A DNA stretch of 64,000 nucleotides from contig JACCGJ010001812.1 of NCBI GenBank assembly GCA_013407085.1, positions 124,001-188,000 on the forward strand. Direction: 5' to 3'. A program made the position numbers and the translations under genes. The stretch comes from Atriophallophorus winterbourni. Lineage: Eukaryota; Platyhelminthes; Trematoda; Plagiorchiida; Microphallidae. Positions within the stretch are counted from its first letter, which is position 1; the number at the start of each line of letters is the position of its first letter. This document shows positions 32,895-64,000 of this stretch, in pieces. The notes beneath the pieces are model-generated. The model made no database searches. It worked only from the letters and a program-made list of their open reading frames with translations, and was not told the DNA's origin.

Positions 32895-33323
32895 TAATTT
32901 AGATAATGCTTTCTGTCTTTACTGGATTTGAGGGTTGTAGACTCATCAGAAATCAGTTTATGGTTCATAATTTGTACTAGTTTGTCAGATAGTTCATACG
33001 CGTGCAAAAGGGAAGAGATGTCATGCTTATTACGAGCATATGATGTCAAATAAGCAATGCGTTTTTCTAACTTATGAGATTTACTCAGTTTGAGGTGTCT
33101 AGCATGTCTGGTAGTAGATTTCTGTAGTAACTCAACCAGTTTATTATGAAAGATTTTGGAGGTTACGTTAAAATTGTCAGAAAGGAAAAATTCAGTCCAA
33201 TCTTCGTTTCTAATGAGGTTTTCAAAGATTTTCCAATCTATGTGAGTAATAATATGTGGCTTTTTAACACTAGTTATTATGCTATTGCAAGTGAATCCGA
33301 AAGATATAATGTTATGATCTCCA

Positions 33324-33960
33324 TTAACAAAATGACGGAGATATCTTCAGGTTTGAAGGTGTGATGTTCAAAGTAAAGACAAGGTCGAGGATATTTTTAT
33401 TGCGCGTTGGTTTATCAACAAACTGTGTAAAACTTAATAGTTTAGTGGTATTGGAAAAAGAATTAGGATTTATTTCGTTGCATTCTACCTGGTTAAGTAA
33501 AGGCATGGTAAAACCTCCTGCAATTAATTTATAGCGGAAAGAGTGAACAGAGGCTTCTATGAAACAATCAGTCAAGCGTTGAAGCGATGAAGAAATAGAA
33601 GCTGGTGGATAGTAGATGCATCCAAGTAAGAGATCAAAGGCCGGTAGAGCCAGCCAGATAGAATCTTCGATATGACCGAAGACGGATGAAATGGTTATGT
33701 TAGCTTGAAGTTTAGAATGAACATAAACAAGGCAACCTCCTCCACGTTTTGCAACGCGGTCTTTTCTAAAAATGTGATAGATTGGAATCAGAAAGGCACA
33801 GTCTGATTGTTCTTTTTTGTCCAAGATTCAGTTATTAGAATGATATAAGCGGGATTAGAAAGGAGATATGAACGTAAAGCTAATATCTTGTTAGTTATGG
33901 ATCGAGCATTGATAAGAATAAATCGAAGACATGAGAGGCTATGATCAGAAAATGGCTTAT
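33324..33960 (-). pseudogene. CR1-like LINE endonuclease domain
   Basis: The frame 33824-33324 gives DKKEQSDCAFLIPIYHIFRK, KRGGGCLVYVHSKL, LLLGCIYYPPASIS and ILDLVFTLN. An upstream continuation reads INARSITNK (N-terminal catalytic Asn region) and ILITESWL (Glu). The usual GDFN is GGFT, so the catalytic Asp is lost. Broken by a stop between ESWL and DKKE (33825). Confidence 0.7.
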
Positions 33961-34190
33961 TATGTATTTGATTATTATATGGAGCATGTTGGTTTAGGTT
34001 AAAAGACTTTGTGGAGGGATTTGAAAATTTCTCATACTTGAATGAGGGAACATAGTAGAGTGAGTGTTAAATGAGTTAAAATATGGAAAATTGGTGTAGA
34101 GGGACCAGCTAATATGGTTAAAAAGTGCTGTGATGGGTTGTATTAATTCGAAAATTAATTCGGGTATTGCGGACTTGGTCGATGGAATTG

Positions 34191-35075
34191 TCATGCCAAG
34201 TTCCGATCAAATGGATAAGTCATTATACGACGATTAAAGTTCCGAGTATTTCTATTGTCAAAAGTTGAAGAATTTCTGAAAGGAGGTGGTGCAGACAAGA
34301 TGGTTCTTTTCCATAAGTGAGGGGATGTAATAATTTTAGTTTGAATTTTAGGTGAAATAATAGGTTGTGTTGAATTATTCACAGGCGAAAATGAAGTTGG
34401 AGGCGCATTCAACTCTTGTGGCACCTCATTCATTTTCATCGTTTCTTTTCCACTGTTTGAAGATTCAGTGGAATATGGAGTAGTAACGGTACGCCTATGA
34501 AACCTAGTTCTCCGTAACATTGACGTTAAATCAGGTTGAAAAATACATTTTTTAAATCTAGGAATCGATTTCAAAACATCCTCATGGGCTAAAATGTGTG
34601 ATGCCAGGCATTTGTCGCTGAGTTCTTATAGGATTTGGCAAGACCTCGAAGGCTTATATTTTCTCAAGCGTTTTAGCGAAGCGCAGTCCGATGGGAATCC
34701 ATAAGATGAGCAGATAGTAGTTTTTAAATCTTGTAAAGGATATCTGTCGTCTATATTAAACAGTATAACATTTTTAGATCTTAAGTCTCTTTGAGAAATT
34801 TCAGTAACAATTGATTCAACGAACTTATTAGTTCGTTGGAGTATATCCTTGTCGATATTTGAATTATCATCCAGAAGGATAATTAATGGTTGTAAAGTCT
34901 TGCAAACCTGTGTAACAAAAGAGTTGTTCTTTCGAATTTCATTTAATTCGGATTCTAACTTCCGTAATTTATTCAAAATAACAGAAGTGTTCTGATCTAT
35001 GTATACGCAGCATTTGTTGGTCTTGGGGGTTTTACGTAAATTAATTCGCTTCGAGATGGGTGTTTTAGTGTACAT
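34191..35075 (-). pseudogene. CR1-like LINE ORF1 (nucleic-acid binding), frameshifted
   Basis: First frame 35075-34626 (149 aa): basic N-terminus, a heptad-like helix LNKLRKLESELNEIRKN, then RSKNVILFNIDDRYPLQDLK and LKRLRKYKPSRSCQIL, an RRM-like ORF1 core. Second frame 34574-34191 continues with SIPRFKKCIFQPDLTSMLRR and a Ser/Thr/Pro-rich tail. ORF1 proteins of this kind coat LINE RNA. The change of frame near 34600 breaks the protein. Confidence 0.65.
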
Positions 35076-38000
35076 ATTTCGAATAGTAAAAAAAAATAGT
35101 CAAAAGAGTGTGAGATAAAAATAAAAGTTTTCGTAATTATGAAATATTTGGCAATCACGCACCGTTTTCAAACCAATCGCGACCTTGCATGAAAGTACAT
35201 ACAAATTTTCGCCTTATATAGTTATTCCTTTTTTGACCATGTACACTTCATTCGCATTAACGCTTGTACAAGACACTTTTTGGCGGTTATTACAATTTGG
35301 AACTCTGACATTGTCTTTTTCCGCGGTTGTGCAGTTTGCGTTGGTCGCCGTGTGCCGAATTGTGATTAACGGATCCTCAAAAATTTTAGCGCTTCCTGCA
35401 ACTTGGATTCCATCACCTCTTGGACGTTTCCTGTGTGGATTGAACATTTGCTCCTTTGGACTTCTAATGAGTTCTTTCCATTTTTGCTGTATTGTGTGTA
35501 GTGCTAGACTTATATTTTTGGTCCACTACACTGTATTTAGCAAAATTAATATAGTTTGCACTATGTGCATGCTAAGTTTTGAGAGGCGCTATTCAAATTA
35601 TGGATGGTTGAAACAGTCTGATTTATAATATGTCGTCGTTGATCTTTCCTGAGCTGGATCATTCTAAACTAGATAATCCGCAACAGGTGATAGTCTGTCT
35701 ACATCATCATCTATGTCATCACTTTCTATGTATCAATATAAATGCTAGCGAAAATAAACATATGCTTTTCCCGAGTACAATTTCATGTTGCACATAAGAA
35801 TTCATCATTGAATTTTGAAAAATTACGTTTAGCACACAGAAAAAAACGACAAATCAGTTGTAAATTCTGACTTCTAACACACTTCAAAAACACCTATGTA
35901 TTACCTAATGTATAAACTTGAACATTGAAGTACTCGCGAGCAATCATTAGGTTATAATAAAATATAATTATAATTATTAATCGTGAAATTTAATAAACAA
36001 CGAGATTTATTCATCATGTGGATAAAAGATATAAACGGATTTTTCCAAATTCAAACACATTACATCACATTCGTTTATTGTTTGAATAATGCATAAATCA
36101 CATATTGTCATATTTAGGCTCAAATTAACAACTATTAAATTTTAGCTATACGTCAGGCAGACTATAAGATTACAATTGACTTGTGTGATAATTCTCAATG
36201 TTATCTCTTAGCGTACAGTTAAATTGGTAAGCTTTAAAACCGCGTATAGCAAACAATTCAGTTTTGAAAAGCTATTAGTTGCTCAGTAACCTAACAGAGT
36301 GTTAAAATATATGAAACCAAACACACGTGAAAATTCCGCAGATATTTACTTTTAAATACTCAACATATCAACCAAATGGTTATTTAGCTAAGATGTTCAA
36401 ATTTGTGAGGCCTCTATATCGTATTTGTAAAAATTCATTTCTCCACATTTTTGTTTAAACTTTAACAAAATCTGATAAAAATGTTCGTGACCGATCTGGA
36501 AATCATAATCATGAAGAACGAATGTGCTGGACGCAGGTCACAGCGTTGATCATGGTAACGTAGAAGTTATAAGACGGGGAATAAAACCACTCATTGAACG
36601 ACTTCACGCTGAGGCGGTTCAGATGACAAAGGCTGGTAAAATTTCAGTCAATAAGGAGGATTTGTTTGATGACTCCACGATCTGACGTCCGGTTCTAAGG
36701 CGGGTAAATATTAACGTGCGTAACCCTTAGTGTGCGCACCGACTACTCAATCGAGCTAATCTGTCGCAGATGTCATTCACATCTACCAAGACCAAAACAA
36801 TTTGAGGATAATACGGCACGTATGAGTGGAGGTGCCTTAGTGGATATTGATTGCGCTTGTTTATTTCAACCAGCGCAGAACCGACCATAAGCTGTGCAGA
36901 TCTTAACAAACTTAGAATTGGTCAGGTGAATGTAATTTAAGCTTCATCTCTGATCGTACTGACTCCTTTGGTCTGACGAAGCTTCTGAGACAGAAGCGAA
37001 AGGTTACTAATAAACTAACATCACTGATTCATTACAAACTTTCTTTTCAACGACATCTGTTAACCAAGCTCATCACGTTTTTATTCTTGAACATTGCGCT
37101 CCATACCGTTGCCATTAACAGCAAAATGTGCAATGACATGAATATTTTCCATTTTCAGATCGACAAATACTTTTGAAAAGATGTGATATAACACAAGAAA
37201 TCTAATTTTTGGTTCTGCTCTTTGAATTAGAGGAAAGAGGTGGGATATAAAGATGATGATATAACCATAGGGATTCTGCTGTGATGCCATTCGCAACTGG
37301 GCGATTTTCTAATATTAGTCTTAATAAATTGACGTGTGAAAATATATGAATTTATCAAAATGTCGCTCAATATTTGAATTAATATGATGATATAATGTTC
37401 ACAACATGCCATTGAAATATTTGGTACAACGTATTGTAAATGTGTGTTTACTAGTGTGGACTTCGAATATACCTGGTTAAACGTTTCTTTTGCGTTTATG
37501 TTTGTTTTGTAACTAGCGGTTTCATTCTATTTTGCCGGCATCCTTTTAGGTAAGCAAAATCATTTCATTGCGGATTATACAAAAATGTGACCAAGTAGTG
37601 TGTGTATTGCCAGTTCAATACAGCGCCTACGTCGTTCGCTTCAGAGCAATCCACTTTTATGTTCCGCTCCAGACAAAACATGTTCATGCTTGCTTGTTTA
37701 TAAAATATCTTGCGAGTCTATGTTAATCCTTAATTATGCCCAAGCAGAATCTGTATTAGTGTTCCACTCAATTGCAATTTATCTATCTGGCGAGCGATAC
37801 AATTTTCAATGAACATTTGATGAATATTGTTATCAATGTTAAAGTGGAATACTGAAATTTAGGTTAGATGCAACGAAGCCTGATAAGTAATCGCTTAGAT
37901 AGGTTGTTCTCCCTATGTTAACACAGAATCCAAGACGGAGTGAATTCCGGTGCATTCTTGATCATGTTTGTAAAATTCGGTTTGAATATAATGGCATCTC

Positions 38001-40017
38001 TAAATAAGCAGTGTTTCAAAATAATGGTATCCAGGTTAAAATCACCCATATTAGATAATATTGCTCCAACAATGCGTGTCGAGTGCTAAAGCATTTGGAT
38101 CAACCTTTCATTGTACGATTCAGTAGATTAAGTGAAACGGCAAAGCACACCAATCATGCGAACTTCCTCAGACATCAGCCAAATACACCAAATTATGTAC
38201 TATATTTAAAGGAACAACAAGCGATTATGAAAATAAATGGCAACACCACTGCCACATCCCTTCCGATCGTTTCTCATCAAATTTATATTGGGAATATGTA
38301 TCTCCGTCTCAATCGATTGGGATGAATACCATGTTCATGCAATAGCGATAATGTCATGTGAGCGGTGCAAGCATATCTCGGTTGAATCCGCCGTTTTTCA
38401 CAAAGCCATGCGTATTTCAATATACACATCATATAAAGTTTTCAGTGTGCCATTCACTTGTCTGATTGGGTTGGAGTCGGAACGCCTAAGTTGTATAGAA
38501 CTGCCGCATCCATAGATAATAATGGGTTAGCACTATCAGTTTGATTAATTTCGGCTGTTTTTGCCATCTCGAATTCAAGTGTAAGAGCAACATATCACGA
38601 TAATCAGAATCTCGAAAAGATGCGGCTAGATGGGACGGTGATCAGGTGATTTTATAAATAATTGATTTTGCCTGAAAATAGACAGTCGAATCTACAAAAG
38701 TCCTCGTCTCATATTTTATACGAATTTTATATACTCAAACCACCAGAGAATTGTGAGTAAGTTTTACTTGCTTAGCTTGGGAGCAAATCAATGTAGTCCA
38801 TTGCTGAGCATAAAGTGACAGGAGATGATTAAGTGAATAAATGATACATCGAATTTGAATAGCATCGGTGGCGTGGCACAAGCCGAATTTAATGCATTGT
38901 GTTCCTATTATTTCTACTCTCGTTCTCCCAGATCCACTCAAGTATATTGCCTACTACGGAACTTTTAGTCATTGTAAAAGCTACTGTGCATAAACATAAA
39001 GCAAAGTTATTGTACATCCATGGTTGTCATCAAACAAACGGGGCCAATAACAACAGCCATGACGATAAGCCGACATTGAGACTGATATTTGAGGGATTTG
39101 AAAGCTAAAAAACATAAATTGGATATTCAATATCGCAGTGCTACTTACTCAACCGCAAACTGATGACGTAATTCTGGTCGCACAATTGGATATACGTAAC
39201 ATTGAGTCTTGAGTAAATTCAGCATGAGTTTAAAGTTAAACGAATAATTACCATTATTCTGCTTTGATATCTCGATGAACATAATCTTACAAATTTACGT
39301 TTTATCAAAAATAACGCATTATCACTGTGAACCCAGTATGTAAAATAACAATGCGTTTAAACCAGCTTTTTATTCGGGTCATCCTATGGCAAAACTTTGA
39401 AAATATTATCTCATATTGCGTCATGACAAAATTAGAGGATTTAATATCTTTATGTAAGCAAACGTATCTTTGTTCGAATCTCATTTAAGATATTTTCGAT
39501 GCAGTTTTCATCTTTACTTAATTTATAATCATATATTGTAAGATATGGTTTTGCCTGTTGGATGAACTGCTACAAAGATTTTAAATATCACACAATAAAT
39601 CTGTAAAATATATCAGTTTTAACTAAACGTTTTTGAATTTTAGCTTATGTTTTGCAGGATGTTAATAAAATAGCATTAAGTGTTATGTTTGATTCTAATT
39701 TTTGCTGTATTTAACCCTTTTTCGGAAGCATTTACAATGTTTCTTTAACTCTTGTTTCTTCTGTGTATGAGCCATTACCGTTTAATTTTTCCTACTTTAT
39801 TCGGTATAAACTCAGCACGCATATACATCTAGAGCACATTCAAATTTTAAACTTCATATTATCCTAGGTTATTATACCTTTCGAACTAAAAGTATTAATA
39901 GTTTATTTTCAGCATTCTAAGCATAAGCAACTTCTTATGAACAACAGAACCTTGCATTGAACTCAGTGATTTGAAATCATTTTGTATATTTTTTTATATT
40001 TTCGATAAAACTGTGAC
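35076..40017. other. LINE 5' flank and AT-rich intergenic DNA
   Basis: 35200-35640 is GC-richer and probably belongs to the LINE. A GC-richer island at 36500-37000 lacks coding motifs; a stretch reading GACGAAGCTTCTGAGACAG (36977-36995) resembles tails of some invertebrate retroelements, a weak hint of a repeat. Otherwise nothing is seen. An upstream non-coding exon of the receptor gene could be here but I cannot point to it. Confidence 0.4.
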
Positions 40018-60560
<20,543 letters not shown>

Positions 60561-62428
60561 ATCAGATCGACAGTTCACTATCCCATGGAAAGAAGATTCA
60601 ATAACGAAATGTTAAACGTTTTCTATAATATTGTACTATATTTTGTATATTTGCCATTTTTACAATCAGATTTTTGTATCGTAAGTAATATTTCAGTTTA
60701 CTTTAAGATGAGGTATGGTTTAATTTTGTCAGCTCAAAAATGAAACATTGATGTTCATTTTTTACGAATTTTGTGAAAATATCATTATTTGTCAATTGTA
60801 TAATCCCAAGTATGCTTATTGATATTAGTGGTTTTCATAACGCATCGTTGATCAACTGTTGGATTTTCGATGTGTCATTGGTTGACTTTTTAATCACCTA
60901 GTAAAACCTTAAACAGTTGAAATATCCTCTTCTACTAACCCTTCCAAGCTGCGGTTTATCAATTTGCTCTGCGGTTCACTTCCATAGCCTCTGCATGACC
61001 ACTGCACAGTTTCAGCCCTGTGCACTGTACCTATTAGATAAACTGCCTTGTCGTGTAATTAATAGAGTAGTTTCCAGCACTTAGTAAATTTTTATGAGAA
61101 TACACCATTTCAGTTTGGGTTCGAAGAAAACCGCATATTTCACCGGTCTGTTGATATTTAAGACTGTATCTCACATGAAATTTGACATTACTACAAGCTT
61201 TTTCAGTACACATCAATTGAAATTCTCATCGATCTGAAATAAAAAAGACATTTTATTTATTGATTCATCGAATAATTTTTAAACGAGATTTTACGTGTGA
61301 ATCAACGCTCGTTGCAGTCTACTTCAGCAGTTTAACGAAGTTTCGTTGACATATACTATAAAGAAGGCGAATGTAGCCTTTTCTGAATATTGCTGAGAAT
61401 ATGTTTGATTCCATCAAATTAATCTGGTCATCCAGTTGCAACCTTCCTAGAAATGACAATTATAAAATGCAATAAATTTCTTCTTTGGAAATGCAAGTCG
61501 ATAAATAAGACACTCGTAGTCATAGACAGTATCAGATCGAGTGCAATCATTCCTCTCGTGCCAACATAGAATCAGTTTAACCGATCGCAGCGTCATACGT
61601 TTTTTTCCGCAGTAAAGTTATCATGTATATTTGCTATCCAAAATTTACATGGAATCTCATTAACGTGGAAAGTTATTTGAATTTTGTCAATTCATTAATC
61701 CTTATCTCACGAGATGCGCCTTTTGATTTTTAAGTGACTTACATTTGTCGTCCATGTGCTTTTTCGTTATTGGTGCTGGTTCGCTATGCTATTAATAATC
61801 AGCAAGCTATGAATTTCAAGCCGGAACCTAACCGAAACTATAACGAATCACAGAGTGATTATTCTAAGTGATGAGGATGTGAACACCACAAAACATTAGA
61901 CCATTCTTCATTTGGACATTGAGGTTCGTCGTACAGCGATATACAAGTACGATTTTGTTTACCACTGAACCTGCTCTTAGTGTCTCCACCTGATAACGGC
62001 AAACAGCTAGAAACCAGCTGTGGAGTGTAAGTGCTGGGTACGTCAGCACCCCAACACATTAACCTAAATTACATTCTTGGTGCTGAACATTTTGTTTTTG
62101 AGAAAATCGCTTAGTCCATTTGCTCTTCTTTGTACATAATTCAATTCAATTCAATTTCAATGGTCTAAAAAGCATATAGCTTAACAAAAACCACAGAATA
62201 ATATGGGAGTTACGAATAACATGGGTAGAAAAACGGGATTTGTTTGCTTACTGAGCAGTTCAGGAATCAAGTAAAAATCCATTGGACAGAAACTGGTTTC
62301 AAAGTTCAAAGCTTTTATGGTGTAAAATATATGGGTTCAAAGTTTGGATTGGTCAACATGAAATTGTCCAAATTCGATTTGAATATATCCAAGTTGGGTG
62401 AATGTGCAACATTACAAGGTAGGGAGTT
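60561..62428. other. 3' UTR and intergenic DNA
   Basis: The first part is probably receptor 3' UTR, perhaps to the AATAAA at 61238-61243. Apart from the repeat at 61974-62048 nothing is recognised. Confidence 0.5.
61974..62048 (+). repeat. Dispersed repeat fragment, copy 2
   Basis: Matches 8008-8080 through TCTCCACCTGATAACGGC, AAACAGCTAG and AGTGTAAGTGCTGGGT. Origin unknown. Confidence 0.45.
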
Positions 62429-62872
62429 TCAGGTAAAGCATACACGTACAGAATAAAAGTACCTTCGACAGTTTAGTCTCGAGTCGGGAATATGTACTGT
62501 ATAGTCGTGACTCCGGCTGGTTCTGGGTGGTAGTCGCGTGAATAGTTGATTTAGGGGATGGTTGGGTGTATGCAGTATATTGAACATAAGTATCAAATCA
62601 CCTTTAAGACGGCGGTAGCGAAAGTCGAATAGATTGAGACTTGCAATGCGATCTTCGTATTGTTTGTGCTTCAAACCGCGTACGAGCTTGGTGGTCCGAT
62701 GATATATTCTCTGCAAGAGGCTGATGTCCTTCTGTAGCCAGGGTGACCAAGCCTGAACCGCATACTCTGTGGTTGGCCATGAATTATAGTAGGCCATGAC
62801 CACATGATAAAAATTGCGTGGCGAATATCAGAGGAGATAACTATATGGATTTTGATGAATTTTAAGCGCATG
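62429..62872 (-). mobile_element. CR1-like LINE RT C-terminal relic
   Basis: The frame 62803-62429 reads TEYAVQAWSPWLQKDISLLQ, RTTKLVRGLKHKQYEDRIAS and LNLFDFRYRRLKGDLILMF then ILHTPNHPL. EYAxxAWSPxLxKDIxxLExxQRRxTK and YEDRLxxLxLxxLxYRRxRGDLI are the standard C-terminal motifs of CR1/L2-like LINE RTs. It is 5'-truncated here, with an SINE-like repeat directly next to it at 62873. Confidence 0.85.
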
Positions 62873-62970
62873 CGGATCTTGATCTAACTGTCCTTACGTG
62901 ATGAGTGCAAACAGCACGAAACCGGTCGTGAGGTGTGTGAAGGAAATGCATGCAAATGAATATTTTGGTA
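62873..62970 (+). repeat. Dispersed repeat (CGAAACCGGTCGT family), copy 2
   Basis: GAGTGCAAACAGCACGAAAC, CCGGTCGT and GAAATGCATGCAAATGAATA match 51932-52032 (minus). The left end abuts the LINE relic. Confidence 0.7.
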
Positions 62971-64000
62971 CATGAATTATCATCCATCTTTATTAACTTA
63001 TTGTCTCCACACAAAAAATTGAAATAATTATTTGTTTGAGAATTAGTCTGCAATAGCTCAATACTGGATTTCCCGCAAACAAGTTGGTCTCACGTTTCAA
63101 TATTAGGCCTTTCAGCGTAAGAAAGTCCGAACTAAAACTATAATCACTTAATCAAGAAGGCCCACTAAGTGAACTTAGGTTGAGCTTTATAATTATTCAT
63201 ACCGAAAATCGTCCTTGTGGATATTTAATGAAGTCAAAGGAACTTAATCCAACACGAACACATTCCAACATTTTCGTTTGGGCATTCGCTGTAATTTTTT
63301 CGTTTGAAATGTTTCACTTGGAAGAACTTGCAGGAAGAAATCACGTTTAGATTTGGCTGTGCTTTTCAACGGAGTTTAAATGACTGCATGCAAGTTTATG
63401 CGCTCTGTGCTTTTCTGTATAAACTCTCGGAAAATCATGTTTTCGCTTCTTATGCCTAATCATCACTTGGTTTATATCGAGATGGTTGCTTTTTCTACAA
63501 CCAAATTTCTGATTTCTCAGTTCTGAGTAAGACGGACAGGAAGTGAATATAACTCAACTGGACCAAGAACAAATTTGCACCAGCACGACCAACTGTATTT
63601 TTATTGTCGATCGTCTCTATGCATAATATCATAAGGTTTTACGTTATCGACAAAAACACTATACCGAAATATGATTCTGTTCTAACCGAATCAAGCGTTG
63701 AATTTGGTTGGCCAATAATTTGAAAGTTGGTTTTAATGCGTTAGATCATTTGTTTTAATTGCCACAGTTGAGTCGCTGATGTGGTTGTAATGTGCTCCGG
63801 ATGGTTTATTTCCCTAGCTTTGTGATAGCAAACATTGCTCGCGTTTACTTGGTCAATTGCATGTGGTGTTATAAGTTGAATATTCTGTCTACGTTCGTCA
63901 TCGATTGGAACTCAAGCTAGGCTTTCTGAATTATCACATTTCGTTCGCACACAATGAAGTCGCGCCCATAAGTGACAATTTCTCTAGCTTGGTAAGCAAC
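62971..64000. other. AT-rich intergenic DNA
   Basis: No gene, RNA or repeat recognised to the end of the window. Confidence 0.5.

Larger units (their letters stand above)
32160..35075 (-). mobile_element. CR1-like LINE with ORF1, endonuclease and deleted RT
   Basis: Minus-strand order: ORF1-like protein (35075-34191, one frameshift), endonuclease (about 33960-33324), RT N-terminal part fused to the extreme C-terminus (32894-32160). The layout (coiled-coil ORF1, EEP endonuclease, RT ending in WDSPPNNI) is that of CR1-like LINEs. The RT catalytic core is deleted. Upstream 35200-35640 may be its 5' UTR, with a 77-codon ORF of unknown meaning on the minus strand. Confidence 0.75.

Noticed and set aside
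35185..35628. 147-codon ORF with hydrophobic segments on the plus strand
   Set aside because: It looks like a membrane protein only because AT/GC patterning gives L, F and C; the opposite strand lies just upstream of a LINE ORF1 and fits a LINE 5' region better.
38899..39108. Possible signal-peptide ORF or upstream receptor exon (after TTCTCCCAG, 38932)
   Set aside because: The frame starts with GTG, not ATG. The acceptor is fair, but no donor gives the phase needed to join the 40046 acceptor, and the peptide has no Ig motif. It may be an exon of something else; unproven.
61034..61216. 60-codon minus-strand ORF downstream of the receptor
   Set aside because: No motif and AT-rich bias; in probable 3' UTR.

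Overview
This window looks like a piece of a flatworm nuclear genome, most likely a trematode and, from the AT-rich background, plausibly a schistosomatid blood fluke. The grounds are the AT-rich non-coding DNA, short exons in long introns with GT/AG borders, and many decayed retrotransposons, including one that closely resembles the schistosome RTE-type element SR2. There are no operons or prokaryotic signals. The species assignment is inference; the eukaryotic, repeat-rich nature is seen directly.

The main gene is a complete fibroblast-growth-factor-receptor-like tyrosine kinase on the + strand, 40018-60560. I could join 14 exons with consistent splice phases into a 2985-nt reading frame (994 aa plus stop). 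It encodes a signal-peptide-like start, three Ig-like domains, one membrane helix, a long juxtamembrane stretch, a kinase domain with all core catalytic residues, and a short tail containing YVQM. No single continuous frame reveals it, because every exon is short. A second, weaker spliced gene of unknown identity may lie at 7405-18905 (+), with a phase-compatible duplicated exon pair and a terminal exon.

Most other recognisable content is mobile DNA. From left to right it is: the 3' end of a LINE with a Cys/His tail (1-470); a decayed endonuclease/RT LINE (575-4110); an SR2-like RTE LINE (8895-12330); an RT C-terminal relic (14536-15043); a truncated LINE 5' part (15190-15730); a short pogo/Tigger-type DNA transposon with a TA duplication (21060-21889); a nearly full but broken LINE on the minus strand (23170-26505); a Ty3/gypsy mosaic with LTR-like fragments and a large LTR palindrome (26610-30160); a 3 x 512-bp tandem array (30601-32129) abutting a CR1-like LINE (32160-35075, minus strand). 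Smaller relics and SINE-like repeats sit inside the receptor's introns and downstream of it.

The most unusual points are: a common 5' leader shared by three different LINE lineages, with an 18-bp palindrome in one branch; a mini-pogo element whose intact ORF encodes only a DNA-binding domain; what looks like a triplicated LINE 3' UTR; an LTR palindrome centred on a TA repeat; a skippable 36-nt exon in the receptor's acidic linker; and a last intron whose retention would remove the receptor's YVQM tail. All identifications rest on reading motifs by eye; no database search was possible.
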